NCBI GenBank assembly: GCA_000695325.1
Contig: AVPN01001071.1
Coordinates: forward strand, 1-22,975
DNA length: 22,975 nt
Reading direction: 5' to 3'
Source of the DNA: Pleurobrachia bachei
Lineage: Eukaryota > Ctenophora > Tentaculata > Cydippida > Pleurobrachiidae
Below are positions 19,301 through 22,975 of the stretch, piece by piece. Position numbers and translations under genes: made by a program. Each line of letters opens with the position of its first letter. Positions within the stretch are counted from its first letter, which is position 1. The notes beneath the pieces are model-generated. The model was not told the DNA's origin, made no database searches, and saw nothing but the letters and a program-made list of their open reading frames with translations.

Positions 19301-19773
19301 GAGCAAGGCAAAAAACTTCATGGCTTAATTTCGCTCAGTGGAGGTTCGGTTCTGTTGAACTTTAGCACGGTACCTGTGCTATGAGAATTGCTGAGAAGGG
19401 AATACAAATGAATCCATTTATTAGATCTGTCAGTGCCAAGTTGAGAAACACTAGCCTGAATAAAGAGAAAAACATTTACTATTTCAAGAATTCGAGATTA
19501 TCAATATAATTCAGCTTACAAAACTTCTTCGGATGCAGGTACAAACTGAAAATTGAACGAGAAAAAGTGATGATGATCAACATCAAAAACAGAAACTCCA
19601 ATTCCTTACCGTGTAATAGTGGCGGTACTCTGACGGTGTTTATTCTTGATCATCCTCCCAAATATATACATGGACAAGCTATTACCAAGGGCTGCAAATA
19701 CAGCCAGTACAACCAGAAGGGTGATGAGAATTAACTCTACCCCGGGAATTATCTCAGACATTTGGACAGCCAT
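10328..19773 (-). CDS. Class A (rhodopsin-like) GPCR, seven exons, with duplicated internal exons
   Basis: A coherent 349-residue receptor is obtained from minus-strand exons TM1 19610-19773, TM2 19374-19455, TM3 17851-17952, TM3/4 17402-17569, TM5 17087-17250, TM6 10719-10887 and TM7 10328-10528. All junctions are GT-AG, phases agree and the total is 1050 nt. Family landmarks: GN in TM1 (N31), NLALTD in TM2 (D65), C97 before TM3, DRF at 121-123 in place of DRY, W151 in TM4, C177 in ECL2, proline in TM5, and NPLVY in TM7 (308-312). TM6 reads FCYLSWF, so the usual CWxP lacks both W and P. The N-terminus is only about 13 residues before TM1; an acceptor AG directly precedes the start region, so an upstream exon may exist. 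TM3, TM3/4 and TM5 are also present at 16063-16164, 15614-15781 and 15299-15462; either set fits. Ligand unknown. Confidence 0.85.
10972..11022 (+). repeat. Dispersed short repeat, copy 3 (intronic)
   Basis: CATACGCTGCAGACCCCTTG ends in GCATTCCAA and is related to 1842-1893 and 7118-7160. It lies in the GPCR intron next to the TM6 exon. Confidence 0.5.
11547..11652. mobile_element. MITE-like element with 14-bp terminal inverted repeats
   Basis: 106 bp bounded by AGCAGGAACCGACC and its exact reverse complement GGTCGGTTCCTGCT. The interior carries GTCACGTGAC and no open frame. A clear target-site duplication was not found. Relatives are at 15955-16051, 17743-17839 and 8669-8710. Confidence 0.7.
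12348..12367 (+). repeat. G-rich tract beside the satellite
   Basis: Three runs of 5-7 G separated by single T, ending 3 nt before the 17-bp array. It could form a G-quadruplex if one long run is split. This is inference from composition only. Confidence 0.5.
12371..14333. repeat. Perfect 17-bp satellite array, 115 copies
   Basis: The unit ATTCACTGCAGCCATTA repeats 115 times (12371-14325), plus an 8-base partial unit. I followed the phase line by line and found no substitution or indel. Each unit holds a PstI site (CTGCAG). There are no spacers, so it is not CRISPR. The array lies in the GPCR intron between TM5 and TM6. A single unit persists at 16194-16210, at the same junction of the neighbouring duplication. 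Confidence 0.97.
15299..15462 (-). CDS. GPCR TM5 exon, copy 1
   Basis: Starts RQLRCSYDLMED (ECL2 cysteine) and contains LVQIIPTFLPFLVM (TM5). Donor is AA|GTAGGT, phase 2, acceptor after CATTTAG. It differs from copy 2 only by two synonymous changes (AGG/CGG Arg, GTT/GTA Val). Confidence 0.85.
15614..15781 (-). CDS. GPCR TM3/TM4 exon, copy 1
   Basis: 56 codons, phase 0 at both ends. Begins VVSVDRFVALFYPNFYR, so it carries the DRF motif and intracellular loop 2, then TM4 with AASWVISIVLSALPYF. I see no difference from 17402-17569. Confidence 0.9.
15955..16051. mobile_element. Diverged MITE-like element in a GPCR intron, copy 1
   Basis: Ends in GGTCGGTTCCTGCT, the terminal repeat of the 11547-11652 element, and shares its TTAGGTCACATGACTGG core. 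The opposite end is degraded. It lies 11 nt inside the intron from the TM3 exon donor. Confidence 0.6.
16063..16164 (-). CDS. GPCR TM3 exon, copy 1
   Basis: 34 codons, phase 0 at both ends, with the conserved cysteine before TM3 and ICSSIGILFNIVSRTSIF. No difference seen from 17851-17952. The sequence upstream of its acceptor is cut off by the satellite-type junction at about 16190, but the AG and nearby pyrimidines remain. Confidence 0.85.
16190..16218. repeat. Single satellite unit at the duplication junction
   Basis: ATTA, then one full 17-bp unit (16194-16210), then the same 8-base partial unit that ends the large array. It is followed by the same TCGAGCAACTG flank as 14334. Confidence 0.95.
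17087..17250 (-). CDS. GPCR TM5 exon, copy 2
   Basis: Same 164-nt structure, phases and predicted protein as 15299-15462. It sits upstream of copy 1 in the direction of transcription, so splicing to TM6 from this copy must skip the whole first duplicate set. Confidence 0.85.
17402..17569 (-). CDS. GPCR TM3/TM4 exon, copy 2
   Basis: Matches 15614-15781 without visible difference. Acceptor AATCAG|GTAGTG and donor TTTTAT|GTAAGT are intact. Confidence 0.9.
17743..17839. mobile_element. Diverged MITE-like element in a GPCR intron, copy 2
   Basis: Copy of the 15955-16051 element, carried along by the segmental duplication (offset 1788). Confidence 0.6.
17851..17952 (-). CDS. GPCR TM3 exon, middle copy
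   Basis: Belongs to both duplications: it is the right end of the 1.8 kb unit and the left end of the 1.25 kb unit. Complete, with acceptor ATTTCCAG and donor ATTGCT|GTAAGT. Confidence 0.88.
18126..18207 (-). pseudogene. Ruined TM2 exon, unit A
   Basis: Position-for-position equivalent of the intact TM2 exon at 19374-19455. The donor and downstream 49 nt match, but 18175-18207 and the preceding 17 intron bases are replaced by the same-direction complement of the partner sequence. The acceptor AG and the NLALTD segment of TM2 are gone, so this exon cannot encode TM2. Confidence 0.9.
18175..18224. other. 50-bp block complementary, without reversal, to 19423-19472
   Basis: Every one of 50 bases is the Watson-Crick complement of the base 1248 positions further on, in the same direction. 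It begins TCTAGACAGTCACGG against AGATCTGTCAGTGCC. Flanking bases on both sides match normally. Confidence 0.97.
18362..18528 (-). CDS. GPCR TM1 exon, unit A
   Basis: Encodes MAVQMSEIIPGVELIL, then a hydrophobic TM1 with GNSLSMY and a basic loop (KNKHRQSTATITR). ATG at 18523-18525, donor CACG|GTAAGG, phase 2. Same protein as unit B, but the next exon in this unit is ruined, so it cannot yield a receptor unless another TM2 is used. Confidence 0.75.
19103..19136. repeat. GA microsatellite at the duplication border
   Basis: Mostly GA dinucleotides; the 1.25 kb tandem duplication breaks here. Confidence 0.85.
19135..19200 (-). pseudogene. Truncated TM3 exon, unit B
   Basis: The first 66 nt of the TM3 exon are present after a good acceptor. 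The last 36 nt and the donor are replaced by the GA tract, where the frame reads a run of SLSLS. It cannot splice normally. Confidence 0.88.
19374..19455 (-). CDS. GPCR TM2 exon, unit B (only intact TM2)
   Basis: 82 nt: one base completing Arg, then 27 codons starting LVFLNLALTDLINGF. Acceptor TTTATTCAG, donor CACAG|GTACCG, phase 0. It has the family's N-L-A-x-x-D motif. As the only intact TM2 in the window, it must be used in any full receptor. Confidence 0.9.
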
Positions 19774-19776
19774 AGC
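19610..19776 (-). CDS. GPCR TM1 exon, unit B (probable first coding exon)
   Basis: Same coding sequence as 18362-18528; ATG at 19771-19773. Preceded by ATTTCAG, so a 5' UTR or short upstream coding exon is likely further right but was not identified. Confidence 0.8.
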
Positions 19777-20335
19777 CTGAAATATTTGTTGAGTAAGGTA
19801 TGGGACAATAACTCAACAATGAAATTATATAGGATTAAACTTAAAATATAGAACTTTCAGAATGTGTTAAATGTATTTTCCGTTTCATGGCATGGTAAGC
19901 AACCCACTACACATGATCGTGAGCTAGGTATGATGAAGCACTATAGTGGGTGACAGTAAAAAGAGAAAGGGGGTTATTGAGTAAGAGACAATATATATGG
20001 GGGCTGCGACTAATGACAAAGTGAATATTCTGAAAACCTAATCGTATTAAGCTGAAACAACTAGACCCGATTGTTTCAAGAATAATGTATGCACTGCGAG
20101 CTGATCAGAGAGCAAGTGCGGATGAATATTTTTAGAAAAAAAAGCACGGAGTCCAAATTTAATTAGAGCGAGAGAAAGAGAGAGAGAGATTGAACAGTGA
20201 TGATCCACGTTGAGCCATCATGGTGGCCCAGTGTACTGAAAAACAAACAGCTGTTCAACTAAACAACACGCTGAGATATATGGAGGAATAGAGATGGTGA
20301 AATGGTGAGAGAGGTGGTGAGAGAGGTGGTAAGAG

Positions 20336-20361
20336 AGAGTGAGAGAGAGAGAGAGAGAGAG
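20336..20361. repeat. GA microsatellite
   Basis: GA dinucleotides, followed by a degenerate GAGATAGAGATCGAGATAGAG tail. Confidence 0.85.
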
Positions 20362-20975
20362 ATGAAGATACAGCGAGATAGAGATCGAGATAGAGTCAAG
20401 GAAAGAATATGGACAATCCATTCATTAGGCACAGAGTATAAAATTTTTACCAAGAATTATATTCTGGACGATAGTCGCGTGGTATTCTAATAAAAGTTAT
20501 ACTCCCGAGAATAAAAGGAGTTACAACGACTAAGATCATCATAGAGCCTCATTACTGTGCGGTATCAGAATATAATAACGTACATCATTCAATTCTACAT
20601 TACTGAGTAACGTCTTTACTTTATGAAGGAGAGGGAACCATGCTCTATTCTAGGTGAGAGAACACTAAACACTACCAGTGGTTATACTTCTCACCTGTTC
20701 CCTACACAGCGGGGAGATTAGTATAGCTGGTTAAAAGGAAAAACGAACGAGTCTGAAATGTATGTTCAGTATCTGTTGAACCATACGACGGAGCTAACTT
20801 TTTAGTCCTAGATTTGAGTGAGCTAACATAAGATAAAGTTATACTCCCAGATCAAGGTATTATAGTAGTAGGATAGTAATATGACGTCATAACATCATGT
20901 TTAAATCAATGAGGATCTCGTTAAAACGTTCTGAAAACTCGGTTATTTGAGTTTATCTAGACCGCGGCGGTCATA
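20362..20975. other. Non-coding region upstream of the GPCR
   Basis: No exon recognised. It may hold the GPCR promoter and leader exon on the minus strand. Confidence 0.4.
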
Positions 20976-20977
20976 TA

Positions 20978-21216
20978 GTAGGAGCGCTTAGATCATGCAC
21001 GTGCAAAAGTCGCGCGCCACCCTAAATTTAGGCGACTGTCACTCCTTTGCTTTGCGTCGAATCAAAAAATGACCCTCAAGTTTTCGAAAGATCTTGTCGA
21101 GATCTCCAAAAAACATGAGGGCCATTTTCCGATTTGATGCAAAGCAAAGGAATGACAGTCGCCTAAATTTCGGGCGCCGCGCGACTTTTGCACGTGCATG
21201 ATCTAAGCGCTCCTAC
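20978..21216. mobile_element. Foldback (long inverted-repeat) element, 239 bp
   Basis: Arms of about 101 bp (20978-21078 and 21116-21216) are imperfect reverse complements with outer ends GTAGGAGCGCTTAGATCATG and CATGATCTAAGCGCTCCTAC. The 37-bp loop holds its own AGATCT...AGATCT palindrome. Both ends are flanked by TA, as after TA-targeting insertion. No transposase; likely a MITE or foldback element. Confidence 0.85.
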
Positions 21217-21695
21217 TAATATTAAATCATAACCCGTTACATAATATATTTCAAAGGAAGGTATTATATATATATATAGAGAGAGGTAATTTAGTGCGAG
21301 TTATATAGTGCAATTAGACCAGCCTATATTTTAAGGGTCGATCTAGAAATAATCACCGGTCATAGCTTGCGGGTATAGTCAATGTATTTCAGAATGTATT
21401 TCAGACTGAACAAAGGCTGAAGTTCTGAAGTCTGAATATTAAATTTACTGCATGTCTCCGTCCATAACCGAACCAGCTGAAAGGAGTTACAATTTGTTCT
21501 ACAATTTGTACTGCAAGGCTAGGCAGTAAGTAAACAAGAAATCTACTACATACTACACATTGGAAGAAACAATGGTTCTTTCAATGCCGCTCTCTCTATG
21601 CGTCATTCGTCTATCGATTATTGGAAACGTTCTAGCTTTCTGTCTCTCTTTCTGTCTCTCTTTCACTTTCACTCTCTCTCTCTCTTCCTCTCTAA
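21217..21695. other. Non-coding region
   Basis: AT-rich start with a TATATA run, then unremarkable sequence, then a CT-rich stretch (about 21640-21692) just before the retrotransposon fragment. Confidence 0.45.
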
Positions 21696-22584
21696 ATAGT
21701 CATCTTTGACGTCAAAATCGGTTTACATTTAAACTATACTATGAACAAGACATCTGGAGTTTTGGATCACCTAGAGGATAATCAGTGTGACATCTGTTTG
21801 GTTCAAGAGACCTATCTCAAGAATTCAGACACTGCGAAAGTTCAAGAGATACGAGAGTGTGGATGGGACATTTATTCTTCTCCCAGAGCGGAAAGATCAG
21901 GAGGAGGAATTGGAGTCTTGTACAGGAATGGGGTCAGAGTGAGATTGTCTCCGACTAGGAAGACATTCAAGTCTTTCCAAGTACAGGAAGTACTTATAGG
22001 AACAGGAGAAGCCAGAAGGTATGGTTCGATTGTGTAATATCTATCGTCCTCCTTACACTGGAAAAGCTCGCTTTACTGCAGCTTCGTTTCTTGAGGAATT
22101 TGTGGACTACTTAGCTGATCTCAACCTACGGACTGGGTCCCCTGTCTTGATGGGTGATTTCAATTTTCAAGTGCAAGACATTTCTGACTTCTACGCAGAG
22201 AAGTTCCTGAAGCTCCTTGATTCTTTTGGGCTGGAGCAACTCACTCCATGTCAGCCAACCCACACCAGAGGTGGAACGCTTGATCTGGTGATCTGTCAGA
22301 GTGAAATCAAAAGGAAGTTTCGATCTGTGGAAATACAGAAGGATGGTACTGAATCAGACCATTATATGGTTCTGAGTGAACTGGTCACTGAAACTGAGGA
22401 TGTGGACTTTCGGACCAAGCAACAAGTTGACATGTACAGAGACTTCAAATCTGTTGACCGTGAACTGTTCAGGCAAGCATTGAGGAACCTTGGACTAGAA
22501 GATCTTCTTGTAGCTGAATCACCTGAGGAAAATTTCCAGATCTATGAGAGGACTCTTGGCAACCTTGTGGAGAAAAGAAGCTAG
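21696..22584 (+). pseudogene. Non-LTR retrotransposon endonuclease fragment, frameshifted
   Basis: Two overlapping frames together give an APE-type (EEP fold) endonuclease, which nicks target DNA for reverse transcription. Frame 1 is open from 21696 through 22035 and has CLVQETYLK (catalytic Glu). Frame 2 (22021-22584) has the NIYRPPY, GDFNF, THTRGGTLDLVI and ESDHYMVL motifs. A one-base frameshift near 22015-22030 separates them. Frame 1 before the ATG at 21741 already looks like endonuclease sequence (FDVKIG), so the 5' end is probably lost. Frame 2 ends in TAG, and no reverse transcriptase domain follows. This is a dead, truncated copy; the clade cannot be set from this part. Confidence 0.85.
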
Positions 22585-22892
22585 CCAAATTAGGTTGAAG
22601 GGATGTTTCTAGGACGACCTTACTACGCAGGACCTCGTCTCCTTTCCTCTCACTCTCCATGACCGCCTTCACTTCTCTAACTCTAAGTCCAACTATCCTT
22701 CTCTGCGATTTAGAGCAACGCCTAGATCACACAACTATCTCTATCATTCTCTCTCTCTTTCTCTCTCTTTCGCTCTCTCGACCTAACCTGGCCTCTGATC
22801 CGGTCACAATCTCGCGTATGCCATCATCATGCCACATTGAGAAACTGCTGCACAGAGTTTCTCTCTCTCTCTTTCTCTCTCTCTCCCCCTCT

Positions 22893-22975
<83 letters not shown>
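22585..22975. repeat. Pyrimidine-rich tail and CT microsatellite, cut by window end
   Basis: After the endonuclease frame the sequence becomes CT-rich. From 22859 it is nearly pure CT, and a perfect CT run continues to the last base. Confidence 0.85.

Larger units (their letters stand above)
19135..20361 (-). repeat. GPCR 1.25 kb tandem duplication, unit B (TM1-TM2-truncated TM3)
   Basis: Upstream copy in the direction of transcription. It ends in the GA tract at 20336-20361, equivalent to 19103-19136. Confidence 0.93.

Noticed and set aside
22469-22672. 67-residue minus-strand frame at the end of the endonuclease fragment
   Set aside because: Antisense to the retrotransposon coding frame and without independent support.

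Overview
The window is nuclear DNA from an animal. It has intron-split genes with GT-AG junctions, a DEG/ENaC-type channel gene, a class A (rhodopsin-like) GPCR gene, a fragment of a non-LTR retrotransposon, small inverted-repeat elements and long CT/GA microsatellites. The short introns and this gene mix suggest a marine invertebrate, possibly an early-branching one. I cannot name the phylum from sequence alone. All exon models were built by eye from splice sites, reading phase and protein motifs.

Layout. 691-2634 (+): a five-exon gene for a 205-residue secreted, cysteine-containing protein of unknown family. 2635-5011: intergenic, with simple repeats. 5012-9600 (+): an eleven-exon DEG/ENaC subunit of 644 residues, with a twelfth exon that is a tandem duplicate of exon 7 (7478-7615 and 8102-8239). 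9601-10327: short intergenic space between convergent genes. 10328-19773 (-): a seven-exon GPCR locus whose internal exons have been tandemly duplicated. Read 5' to 3' on the minus strand it holds TM1, TM2, a truncated TM3, a second TM1, a ruined TM2, TM3, TM3/4, TM5, again TM3, TM3/4, TM5, then a 2 kb perfect 17-bp satellite inside an intron, then TM6 and TM7. 20362-21695: non-coding, with a 239-bp foldback element. 21696-22584 (+): a frameshifted endonuclease fragment of a non-LTR retrotransposon. The window ends inside a CT microsatellite.

The channel and the receptor are both membrane signalling proteins, but nothing here ties them to one pathway. They are convergent neighbours.

The strongest anomaly is at 18175-18224. 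In a tandem copy that otherwise matches its partner at a constant offset of 1248, these 50 bases are the exact base-by-base complement of 19423-19472, in the SAME direction, not the reverse complement. Inversion cannot produce this, and I know of no natural process that does. It removes the splice acceptor and the first third of one TM2 exon. A sequence-handling error or a deliberate edit is the likeliest source. A second anomaly is the 578-bp tandem duplication in the channel gene: the two copies are identical in intron sequence, yet differ at six positions, all inside the exon, all changed to A in the second copy, and four of the five affected codons are synonymous.
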